NCBI GenBank assembly: GCA_016839405.1
Contig: JAEOUJ010000024.1
Span: forward strand, 1 to 21,978
Length of the DNA stretch: 21,978 nucleotides
From: Candidatus Gerdarchaeota archaeon
GTDB lineage: Archaea > Asgardarchaeota > Heimdallarchaeia > JABLTI01
Direction of reading: 5' to 3'
Shown: positions 1-6,909 of the stretch, in pieces
Numbering within the stretch: the first letter of the stretch is position 1
Layout of the letters: every line of letters starts with the position of its first letter
Position numbers and translations under genes: made by a program
The notes under the pieces: generated by a model
Told to the model about the DNA's origin: nothing
Seen by the model: only the letters and a program-made list of their open reading frames with translations
Databases searched by the model: none

Positions 1-1014
1 GATTGTAAATTTGTGATACCAGATGCTCATCCAATAGGTGATCATCAAGAAACTATTATCATTGAAAGTAATCTAGGTGTAACATTAGCAGTTACAATTG
101 AAGTAAATGTTCAATCTCCGATTTTAAGAATTGGTTTTGATGTTTATCATTCACTTTGGGATATTGATCACTTGTTTGGACAATTTAATGAATTAAGACT
201 TGAACTAACAAATGAAGATATTGCTTTAACTGAATTAACCCATCTAGATAATTTCAGTCAATTAGCAAAATATGATGCGGTAATAATTCCTGATCCAAAT
301 TCCTATGGTATTATTCTAGAAGAAGAATTGAATGCTATCTCAACAAATCGAAATTTCACAACTGAAACATTAGACTACTTAGCAGATTATGTTGAAGCAG
401 GACATGGTTTATTTATTATTAGCACAGATAATGATTCAGCATGTTTAACAGAAACAAATCGTTTAACAAATCTCTTCAATGTTTCAATTGATGAAGAAAC
501 AATTCCTGAAACAATAATTTATAATGAATTGACAGGAGACTATAACGTTCTAAAAATAACTGAAATGAATGACACACATGAAGTTACAACAGATTTAATT
601 GATTTTGATTATCTAGGTGCAAGATTAAGTATCTTAGGTGACAATGCAAACACTATTGCTTGGTTTGGAGAGATTACTAATGCTGTTTTAGCTGCCTATG
701 TCTCAGAAAATAATACTTTAGGAAGAGTAATTATAACAGGCTCAAATTTTATGGCAGATAATTGGGGTATAAATGGACTTTATAATTCATCTAACAACCT
801 TGATTTTATAATCAATGTAATTGAATGGATAACAAACACAACAATTACTCCTGCTTTACCCCTAAAAACAATAGAAAATATGAATGCATTGACTAATAAT
901 CAAATAGATGTTAATAGCTATTTCATTTCACTTCAAATTAATCTATTTCAATCAATTCCAGCATTAACAATCCCTAATGTTTTTGCTATAGATCATAAAA
1001 AAATGGAAAAATAA
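1..1014 (+). CDS. Partial extracytoplasmic protein, C-terminal part; site-1-protease/subtilase-like post-catalytic domain
   Basis: The reading frame is open to the left edge: codons before the GTG at base 13 read D-C-K-F without a stop. This is therefore the 3' end of a larger gene, not a complete 333-residue protein. The visible part has an alternating strand/helix pattern. It starts with an 'LRIGFDVYHS' strand-turn near residue 45, continues with a 'YDAVIIPDP' strand, a helix leading to 'EAGHGLFIIS', and later 'GRVIITGSNFMADN' before a final helix 'FIINVIEWI'. This layout (Rossmann/GATase-like, with a conserved D-x-x-H near the start and a G-R-V-x-x-x-G-x-S/N strand) resembles the region after the catalytic domain in S8 peptidases such as site-1 protease (MBTPS1). 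No S8 catalytic triad lies within the window. Asn and Thr richness and near absence of Cys suit an exported protein. The signal peptide and catalytic part would lie upstream. The family assignment is inference from pattern. Confidence 0.55.
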   Translation, partial: DCKFVIPDAHPIGDHQETIIIESNLGVTLAVTIEVNVQSPILRIGFDVYHSLWDIDHLFGQFNELRLELTNEDIALTELTHLDNFSQLAKYDAVIIPDPNSYGIILEEELNAISTNRNFTTETLDYLADYVEAGHGLFIISTDNDSACLTETNRLTNLFNVSIDEETIPETIIYNELTGDYNVLKITEMNDTHEVTTDLIDFDYLGARLSILGDNANTIAWFGEITNAVLAAYVSENNTLGRVIITGSNFMADNWGINGLYNSSNNLDFIINVIEWITNTTITPALPLKTIENMNALTNNQIDVNSYFISLQINLFQSIPALTIPNVFAIDHKKMEK

Positions 1015-1017
1015 TTT

Positions 1018-1050
1018 GTGCAATTAAAAGATAAAAGAAATTGCACTTTT
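1018..1050 (+). terminator. Stem-loop plus T-tract at a convergent gene junction
   Basis: A perfect 8-bp inverted repeat, GTGCAATT (1018-1025) and AATTGCAC (1039-1046), encloses a 13-base A-rich loop. It is followed directly by TTTTCTTTTT, which reads as a terminator for the plus-strand gene ending at 1014. The right arm and T-tract lie inside the last codons of the convergent Vps25 gene, so the element has a dual coding and terminating role. Function is inferred from structure only. Confidence 0.5.
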
Positions 1051-1842
1051 CTTTTTATCTGCCCATTCAATATAACCCTTTACTACCATAATTTCAAATA
1101 TACGTTTCAGGTCTTCTTGAGGAATAGAACTCCATGGTTGACCAGCAGATTGAATGTCATATAATGTCATAACACTATCAGCACTTGCAGCTCGACCTGT
1201 TTTAATACTCCATTCATATATTATATCTGCCCATTCATCTAAAGTTCGCCAATACAATCTTAATCGGATTTTTTTCTTATCCCACCATAAACCCATCTCT
1301 TGGGCGACAATATAATCACCAATTTGTTGTAATTGTTCACGGTCAAGTTTCTTTTTAGCTTGTTTATTATTAAAAGGATATTTTGCTCGTTCTTCTTCAA
1401 TATGAATTATATGCTTGATATTTATTCGAGCATATTCCATAATAAAATTCGACCAATCAGCACACCAAGAATCCAATTGTTTCTGATGTTCAGGTGTAAC
1501 ATACATCCATGGTTTATTAATCCATTCAGGAAGAATTTCTAATAATTGTCTTTCTACATCTTCACCAAGATCAAAAAGATCTTCTCGTGATATAGCTACA
1601 TCAGATTCAATTAATTGTTCAATTCTTAATAATGCATTGAAAATTTTTTCTTCAGTAGTAACAGGATTTTCAATTAATGAAATAGTTACTGTTGCTTCAC
1701 GTGGGGGTTTAATTTTAGAGTCAGTTTCTTCAGTGGGTGGTTTCTCTTTTACATCTGTGATCGGTTGTTTCTCTTTCACTTTAACCGATTCATCAGATTT
1801 TTCTTTGGTTTTTGATTTACGTTTCTTCTGTTTTGTTGACAT
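1024..1842 (-). CDS. vps25: ESCRT-II subunit Vps25-like, with charged N-terminal extension
   Basis: ESCRT-II links early ESCRT complexes to ESCRT-III assembly during membrane remodelling. Vps25 is its tandem winged-helix subunit. Residues about 105-272 follow the eukaryotic Vps25 pattern: an aromatic segment W107..P111-W112-M-Y before the first helix (Q122-L-D-S-W-C127), then 'YPFNNK' (155-160), 'KKKLDREQLQQI', 'LWWDKKK', and the hallmark 'YWRTLDEWADIIYEW' (197-211). In human Vps25 the matching parts are 'LFNN', 'NLEWLDKSK' and 'MWRRPEEWGKLIYQW'. Winged helix 2 spans about 213-272 and ends with 'GYIEW'. Eukaryotic Vps25 is about 175 residues. Here about 100 residues are added: a Lys/Glu/Pro-rich, probably disordered stretch (1-50) and a predicted helical segment (61-104). 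The ATG has a GGGGA Shine-Dalgarno site upstream. The gene lies 100 bases downstream of vps4 on the same strand, typical of Asgard ESCRT clusters. Vps22 and ESCRT-III are not in the window. Confidence 0.88.
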   Translation of the reverse strand: MSTKQKKRKSKTKEKSDESVKVKEKQPITDVKEKPPTEETDSKIKPPREATVTISLIENPVTTEEKIFNALLRIEQLIESDVAISREDLFDLGEDVERQLLEILPEWINKPWMYVTPEHQKQLDSWCADWSNFIMEYARINIKHIIHIEEERAKYPFNNKQAKKKLDREQLQQIGDYIVAQEMGLWWDKKKIRLRLYWRTLDEWADIIYEWSIKTGRAASADSVMTLYDIQSAGQPWSSIPQEDLKRIFEIMVVKGYIEWADKKKSAISFIF

Positions 1843-1942
1843 TATCGTTCCCCACTGATAACTATTCCAAAGTGTTAATCAGTTAAGTGGTTTATTTTGT
1901 GCTTCTTAATTTAACAATTTTTCTTTTTAAACTTGTGGATTT

Positions 1943-3130
1943 TTAGATACTACCAAACTCCTCAGCCCAATCACGATGTTTTAATAATTCTTCTGGGGCA
2001 ACGCTTGGTTTAATTTTCTCCATAGCATTCATGAAATCTTCTATAGTTACTTTTCTTGCAGTAATATTAGGGTCATCTAAAGCACCTGAAATATCCAATT
2101 CACGAACTGGCATCATTACTGCTTCTCGACATAAAAGTTGTATGTCACGTCCAGAATATCCTTCACTAACTTCTCCTAATAGATTCCAATCTACTGATGG
2201 ATCACATTCAACACCTTTTGTATGTATTTCGAAAATTTTGGCACGCGCAGGAAGATCTGGTAAGTTTATGTAAATTCTTTTTTCAAATCTACTTCTAAAA
2301 GCAGGATCAAGTTCCCATGGGAGATTAGTTGCTCCAATAACAACTATTCTGTCTTCTTTTTTAGTTGTAACACCATCCATCATTGTCATCATTGTTGTTT
2401 TAACACGTCTCATAGCATCATGTTCACCCCCACCTCGTGCAGATGCAATGCTATCTACTTCATCTATAAAAATCAATGATGGTTGTTTCTCAATTGCTGA
2501 ATCAAATAATTGTTGAACAAGTTTTTCAGATTCTCCAAGCCATTTTGAAATGATACTTGAAGCACTTACATTGAAGAATGTTGCATCAACTTCTGTGGCT
2601 ACAGCTCTAGCTAATAACGTTTTACCTGTACCAGGTGCGCCAAAAAGCAAAATCCCTCTCCAAGGATTACGTGCTCCTTTAAATAAATCAGGTCTTTTCA
2701 TTGGCAAAATAATTGCTTCACGCAAAGCTCGCTTTGCTTCTTCTAAACCTGCTACTTGGCTCATTTTAACATTGGGTTTTTCAACAACAATTATATCAGA
2801 AATTGCTTCCTCTAGTTCATCCTCTTCCTCATCACCAGTATCAGTGTCAGAGCTTTTGCTAGTACTTTTTTTCCCGCTCTTTCTTTTTGAACCATCAGCT
2901 CTTTGTAAACCTTGATCTTTTAATTCTTTCGCTCTAGCAAGATATTCTTTTGCTTTTACATAATACATATTTTTTAATTGAGGATTGCTAGTAAATTGCA
3001 TCAATTGTTGTAACACTTCAGCTGCTTTCAAATAATTTTGATGAGCCGCTTTATAATTCCCTGCTCTATCTTGATCATATGCTTTTTGTGCATACTTTGA
3101 TGCGTATTGATACAATGATGAATTTGACAA
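1943..3130 (-). CDS. vps4: Vps4-type AAA ATPase with N-terminal MIT domain (ESCRT disassembly)
   Basis: Vps4 (CdvC in other archaea) is the hexameric ATPase that disassembles ESCRT-III polymers in membrane scission and cell division. Order of parts: three-helix MIT domain (about 4-75), a Lys/Ser then Asp/Glu-rich linker (80-108), and an AAA module. Walker A is GAPGTGKT (164-171), Walker B LIFIDEVD (219-226), sensor 1 ATN (267-269), arginine finger region FRSRFEKR (278-285) and sensor 2 region GYSGRD (324-329). The 'GESEKLVQQLF' pore helix and the ending 'LLKHRDWAEEFG' match Vps4 rather than katanin or p97. Between helices near 343 and 361 only about 18 residues remain, so the eukaryotic beta domain that binds Vta1 is essentially missing, as in other archaeal homologues. 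The start is TTG (3128-3130). The frame has a stop two codons upstream, and the nearby ATG at 3132-3134 is out of frame. The MIT partner should be ESCRT-III encoded elsewhere. Confidence 0.93.
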   Translation of the reverse strand: MSNSSLYQYASKYAQKAYDQDRAGNYKAAHQNYLKAAEVLQQLMQFTSNPQLKNMYYVKAKEYLARAKELKDQGLQRADGSKRKSGKKSTSKSSDTDTGDEEEDELEEAISDIIVVEKPNVKMSQVAGLEEAKRALREAIILPMKRPDLFKGARNPWRGILLFGAPGTGKTLLARAVATEVDATFFNVSASSIISKWLGESEKLVQQLFDSAIEKQPSLIFIDEVDSIASARGGGEHDAMRRVKTTMMTMMDGVTTKKEDRIVVIGATNLPWELDPAFRSRFEKRIYINLPDLPARAKIFEIHTKGVECDPSVDWNLLGEVSEGYSGRDIQLLCREAVMMPVRELDISGALDDPNITARKVTIEDFMNAMEKIKPSVAPEELLKHRDWAEEFGSI

Positions 3131-3165
3131 ACATTACACACTCGTTATTCTTTTTTAATATCTAA

Positions 3166-3176
3166 CTTATATATTT
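3166..3176 (-). promoter_or_regulatory. Candidate TATA box for vps4(-vps25)
   Basis: Read on the minus strand this is AAATATATAAG, a good archaeal TATA element. Its downstream edge lies about 36 bases before the TTG start of vps4. Transcription would start about 25 bases downstream, leaving a leader of only about ten bases. The remainder of the 174-base gap up to the glycerate kinase stop is AT-rich with nothing else recognised. Confidence 0.45.
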
Positions 3177-3304
3177 ACCATTCCTTGCAATTTTAGTAAA
3201 CGACAATTATATTGAAAAATATTTAGAAATTAAATAAATTCCAGTTAAAACAACTATAAATATCTATCATATCATTTGTTTGTTTACTTTTATTATAATT
3301 TAAA

Positions 3305-4648
3305 CTATTCATCTTTAATAGCAATTAATAAATCACCTACATTTGTTCCTGTTGGACCTGTAATTATTAAATTACCTGTTTTTTTCAGGAAATTATATGA
3401 GTCATTATTTTTAAGAAAATCAGATTGTGATAAGTCTAATTCTTTTCCTCTATTAATTGTATTACCATCTACAATAGCACCCGCTGCATCTGTTGGTCCA
3501 TCTATACCATCTGATCCAATTGATGCAAGAATGATGTTATTCTTATTTTCTAAAATACTGCACGCAGCTAGGGATAGTTCTTGATTTCTGCCCCCCTTAC
3601 CCAAACCTTTTATTGTAACCGTTGTTTCACCTCCAGCAATAAGAACTGTTTTAGGTTTTTGTGTAAGTATTTCATTAGCTAAATTCAGCCCAACTTTTTT
3701 CGCTTCCCCCTTTATTTCTGTCGATAAAATCTTACATTCATAACCTAGTCTTTCAGCATAATGCTTCATTTTTGAGCATGAAATTTTATTAGAGGCAATT
3801 ATGAAATTTCTAACTTTGTGAAAAATTGGATTGGATTCCTTTAGTGTTTTAGTTAACTCCTGGTTATCCCGCAAATAAAATAATTCGTTAACTGACAATG
3901 GTAAAAGTTGTTTTATCCTATATTTCTTGATAATTTTTTTAACATCACTAATTGTTGTTTTATCTGGAGCTGTTGGACCTGAAGCTATAGTATCTAGTCT
4001 ATCTCCAATTACATCACTGATAATTAATGAAACAATTTGAGCTGGATAAGCAATTTGGGCTAATTTTCCACCTTTAACTTTTGATAGATGCTTACGTAGT
4101 GTATTAAGCTCGTGAATTGTCCCCCCTTTTTTTGTTATTAATGAAAACACTCTTTCCAAATCTGTTAATGTTATCATTTCAAAAGGCATTTCCAATAATG
4201 CTGAACCTCCTCCACTTATTAAGCATATAACAAGATCATTTTCCTCCAGATTTTCAATTAATGAGATTATTTTTTTCGTGCTCTCTATACTTTCTTTTGT
4301 AACAAAAGGATGACCAGCAATTTGCCTTTTTATGATCTTCAATTTACTTAATGTATCAATATTTTCTTCTGGTACATTTATTAAACCAGTAGAAATTTTA
4401 TCGCCTAATATTTTTTCAATTGCAATAGCCATTTGTGCTGATGCTTTACCTGCGCCAATAACTATTATTTTCATAGAAGGTTCTAATTTTCTTTCCCAAA
4501 TATCACCAATAGTAAGAATATTGTTTTTTAATTTAACTACTCTATTTATCGCTTCAAATGGATCAGCTGCTTTAATGCCTTCTGTTAAGATATCTAAAGT
4601 TAATTTCCTCAATGTTTTATTTTTCACGCTTTTTGTATCAGCTAACAA
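3305..4648 (-). CDS. gck: Glycerate 2-kinase (DUF4147/MOFRL family)
   Basis: Phosphorylates D-glycerate to 2-phosphoglycerate with ATP, feeding lower glycolysis; this enzyme is used in archaeal sugar or serine degradation. The family signatures are clear: GAGKAS (65-70, containing the conserved Lys), SGGGSA (145-150), 'LRKHLSKVKGGKLA' (184-197), 'SDVIGDRLDTIASGPT' (211-226), 'GGETTVTIKG' (339-348) and the MOFRL part 'GGRNQELSL' (352-360) with 'GSDGIDGPTDAAG' (378-390). The length of about 447 is normal for the family. The start is uncertain. TTG at 4648 is the first conventional codon in a frame that stays open for 19 more codons upstream without ATG, GTG or TTG. That upstream stretch carries a GAGGG motif just before an ATT codon, so a rarer start near 4687 is possible. 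The gene is divergent from the membrane protein at 4783. No other glycerate-pathway gene is adjacent. Confidence 0.92.
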   Translation of the reverse strand: MLADTKSVKNKTLRKLTLDILTEGIKAADPFEAINRVVKLKNNILTIGDIWERKLEPSMKIIVIGAGKASAQMAIAIEKILGDKISTGLINVPEENIDTLSKLKIIKRQIAGHPFVTKESIESTKKIISLIENLEENDLVICLISGGGSALLEMPFEMITLTDLERVFSLITKKGGTIHELNTLRKHLSKVKGGKLAQIAYPAQIVSLIISDVIGDRLDTIASGPTAPDKTTISDVKKIIKKYRIKQLLPLSVNELFYLRDNQELTKTLKESNPIFHKVRNFIIASNKISCSKMKHYAERLGYECKILSTEIKGEAKKVGLNLANEILTQKPKTVLIAGGETTVTIKGLGKGGRNQELSLAACSILENKNNIILASIGSDGIDGPTDAAGAIVDGNTINRGKELDLSQSDFLKNNDSYNFLKKTGNLIITGPTGTNVGDLLIAIKDE

Positions 4649-4782
4649 TTTTTCATAATTTTTTATTATGTCTTCTTCTGTAACAATTAATCCCTCATTT
4701 TTTGTTTAAATTATCATTTCTCTAATAACTTTTAAAGAAGAATTAAAAAAGACTTTTTCCTAGTTTTATAGTAGGTGAAATA

Positions 4783-6180
4783 ATGAATAGAGAATTTATA
4801 CGTTTTCGTACAAACACATTATTTAATCAACGCTTTTTACTTGGTGTTTATGCACCAATTATCCTTGAATTCATAGTTTATGCTATCTATACCGCTGTCA
4901 AAGGTACAGAAGCAAATTGGAGCATTTTGCTTTGGGCATTAATGTTAGTTGCACCTGCTTTGTTTATCTATATGATTTCACCTATGTTGATTTATTTCGT
5001 TAGTGGAATTGGAAAAAATTATGAAAAGAAATTACGAGATAATGTTGATTCTATTTTTATTTTTTCAGATGATATCGAAAGTCTTTCAGAAAAACAAAAA
5101 ACATTAATTAGAGAATCAATTGAAAATCAATTATTACCACAATTGGTTTCTCAAGTTAGAGAACTTTATATTGATTCTTTTGTTAGTCGTTCAAAAAATA
5201 GCACAAAAAATAATCTCTTAAGTAATTTTGAAACACTTTTTCTTTTTTCAACAATATGGTCTATACTCTCTTTATTTGATTTTATAGGAATAATTGTTTT
5301 GCACTTCAAACCAATAGTATTAGATTTTATCATAATAGATCAAATTACTAATGAAGTTAATGTAATAATATTCGCACTGATTTTTGGAACATTAACAATT
5401 TTAAGTGATATTCTTGCCTATTATTCAATTGGTCGTTTAAGAAAATTGATGCTAGATACTCTACCAATTGTCGTACCAATAGATGAAGAAGAACAAATTA
5501 ATCGAAGTAATTACATTCGTGCGATAAGTCAATTTCCAATTGAAAGTGTTGTAGGGGAAAGGATAATTAGAAAACACTCAAGAAGAATAGATGAGATTTA
5601 TAGAGATGAATTTTATGAACCTTTATCAGAAGCTTTGAGAGTTTATGCCAATAATATGGTTGCGAAACAACAAGCTTGGCGAATCTACAAACCAATTTTA
5701 GATGATTTAGATATAACTGCAGAACAAACTGCTGTAATCAAAGATCGATTTTTTGATAGCCCTTTTTATGAAATCGCTCGAGGAGTATTTAGTTATGAAC
5801 ACGAGCTGAAATCTCTTAAGACAGATATGGAATATGTTAAAAATCGATTAAAACATTGGGAAGAAATTTCTGAGGAAGAAAGAGCAACTGCTTTAGTTTT
5901 CCTATTTAGATCAACAGAACAATTATTTAAGGGACTAATAGAAAGATTAGAAGCTCCAGTAGAAATTTATACGAATTTTAATATGATTTTAGAATTTTTA
6001 AGAGAGCATAACCTAATTTCTGAAAAAGATGAAAAAGCCTTTGATAATATTCGCAAAAAACGCAATACTTTGGTTCATCAATCAGGCCGCATTGTTTCAA
6101 TAAAAAAGAATGAAATTGAGAAATTTCTAATTAGTTTAGAAAGCGTTTTATTAAATGTTGAAAAAAACCTCAAACTATAA
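4783..6180 (+). CDS. Membrane protein with four TM helices and a C-terminal HEPN-like domain
   Basis: Not a recognised named family. Four hydrophobic segments are visible at about 18-38, 47-75, 151-174 and 192-216. A soluble, mostly helical loop lies between segments 2 and 3 (80-145) and a long soluble tail follows segment 4 (220-465). The last about 105 residues form a helical block carrying 'RKKRNTLVH' (R427-N-T-L-V-H432), which matches the R-x4-6-H motif of HEPN domains. HEPN domains are helical bundles found in ribonucleases of toxin and defence systems and in non-catalytic binding proteins. 'ALVFLFRSTEQLFKGLI' (370-386) looks like the first helix of such a bundle. The ATG is preceded by AGGTGA at good spacing. 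The gene stands alone: divergent from glycerate kinase and about 105 bases before the eL33 gene. Possible roles include a membrane-tethered RNase or a signalling scaffold. No partner nucleotidyltransferase is next to it. Confidence 0.7.
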   Translation: MNREFIRFRTNTLFNQRFLLGVYAPIILEFIVYAIYTAVKGTEANWSILLWALMLVAPALFIYMISPMLIYFVSGIGKNYEKKLRDNVDSIFIFSDDIESLSEKQKTLIRESIENQLLPQLVSQVRELYIDSFVSRSKNSTKNNLLSNFETLFLFSTIWSILSLFDFIGIIVLHFKPIVLDFIIIDQITNEVNVIIFALIFGTLTILSDILAYYSIGRLRKLMLDTLPIVVPIDEEEQINRSNYIRAISQFPIESVVGERIIRKHSRRIDEIYRDEFYEPLSEALRVYANNMVAKQQAWRIYKPILDDLDITAEQTAVIKDRFFDSPFYEIARGVFSYEHELKSLKTDMEYVKNRLKHWEEISEEERATALVFLFRSTEQLFKGLIERLEAPVEIYTNFNMILEFLREHNLISEKDEKAFDNIRKKRNTLVHQSGRIVSIKKNEIEKFLISLESVLLNVEKNLKL

Positions 6181-6295
6181 ATTGTTTGAGTAGTAATTTA
6201 TTTCATATTTTTCAGCTTTCAAATTAATTTTCAAGAAAACATTTTTGAATGACATATAATTGACCAGATTTTAGTGTTTAATTTAAGTGATAATA

Positions 6296-6865
6296 ATGTC
6301 AGAAAAAACTAAAAAATCAACTACTTCAACTAAAAAAGCATCTACATCAAAAACCAGTACAAAAAGTAGCTCAACAAAGAAAGAACCTTCAACAAAAAAA
6401 CCATCAACAACAACAAAGAAACCAACTAGCAAACCTAAATCTACAGCAAAAAAACCAACAACTTCTACCAAAAAGTCAACAACAGCAAAAAAACCTACTA
6501 CTAAAGCTAAAAAGCCAACTACATCTACAAGTAAAACAAAAGTCTCTGCCAAAAAACCTACAACAACTACAAAGAAGCCAACAAAGAAAAGAATGAAGGT
6601 AATTAAAGCCAAAATACTTAGTTATAGGCGTAATAATAGACTACAACAAACTAATCAAGCCATAGCTAAAATTTTGGATGAATATAATCATAAAGCATTA
6701 CTTGGTAAGAAATTAATTGTAACATTTCCAAATAGTGATGTAGAAGCTACAGCAACTGTTGTTGCAGTTCATGGTCAAATAAAAAATCGTCAGGTAAGAA
6801 TTAGGTTTAATAATAAAGGCATGTCTGCATATGCATTAAATCAAATAGCAGAAATTCAAATATAA
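6296..6865 (+). CDS. rpl35ae: Ribosomal protein eL33 (L35Ae) with a long Lys/Thr/Pro-rich N-terminal tail
   Basis: The last 90 residues match eL33 of the large ribosomal subunit: 'KVIKAKILSYRRN' at the start, 'LLGKKLIVTFPNSD' in the middle, then 'ATVVAVHGQIKNRQVRIRFN' and a final 'ALNQIAEIQI'. Pyrococcus-type eL33 has the parallel 'GVVLSYRR', 'LIGRLVLW', 'GKIVRVHG' and 'VRARFEKGLPGQAL'. Archaeal eL33 is usually about 85-90 residues. Here about 100 residues precede it, almost only Lys, Thr, Ser, Pro and Ala, with repeated KKPT/KKPS units. Repeats use varied codons (aaaaaacca, aagaaacca, aaaaagcca, aagaagcca), which argues that the tail is translated and selected as protein. ATG 6296 has AAGTGAT about five bases upstream. 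GTG 6287 in the same frame is a less likely start. ATG 6593 would give a tail-free protein and could be an alternative internal start. The tail resembles linker-histone H1 tails and could bind rRNA or DNA. Confidence 0.82.
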   Translation: MSEKTKKSTTSTKKASTSKTSTKSSSTKKEPSTKKPSTTTKKPTSKPKSTAKKPTTSTKKSTTAKKPTTKAKKPTTSTSKTKVSAKKPTTTTKKPTKKRMKVIKAKILSYRRNNRLQQTNQAIAKILDEYNHKALLGKKLIVTFPNSDVEATATVVAVHGQIKNRQVRIRFNNKGMSAYALNQIAEIQI

Positions 6866-6877
6866 AAGTAATTTTGG

Positions 6878-6900
6878 GAGTTGAGGAAAATCCTCATCTC
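6878..6900. terminator. Hairpin between convergent genes
   Basis: GAGTTGAGGA (6878-6887) pairs with TCCTCATCTC (6891-6900) around an AAA loop, with one mismatch in ten pairs. It fills the 44-base gap between the stops of eL33 and the coiled-coil gene. No strong T-tract follows, so it may act as a transcript 3'-end structure or bidirectional terminator. Confidence 0.45.
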
Positions 6901-6909
6901 TCGTTAAAA

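Noticed and set aside
13..15. GTG at base 13 as the start of the first gene
   Set aside because: The frame is open to the window edge and the protein begins in the middle of a domain, so the true start lies upstream.
2550..2915. Plus-strand open frame of 121 codons inside vps4
   Set aside because: Antisense shadow of the Vps4 AAA and linker regions. The Ser run is the complement of the acidic linker codons.
3132..3134. ATG just upstream of the Vps4 TTG
   Set aside because: It is in another frame and would not encode the MIT domain. The Vps4 frame itself has a stop two codons above the TTG.
3276..3584. Plus-strand open frame of 102 codons overlapping the glycerate kinase 3' end
   Set aside because: Antisense to conserved MOFRL motifs on the minus strand, with no ribosome site and no plausible domain.
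6283..6612. Minus-strand open frame of 109 codons rich in Val, Phe and Leu
   Set aside because: It is the complement of the Lys/Thr/Pro-rich tail of eL33. Its odd composition follows from antisense reading of AAA/ACA/CCA codons, and it has no ribosome site.
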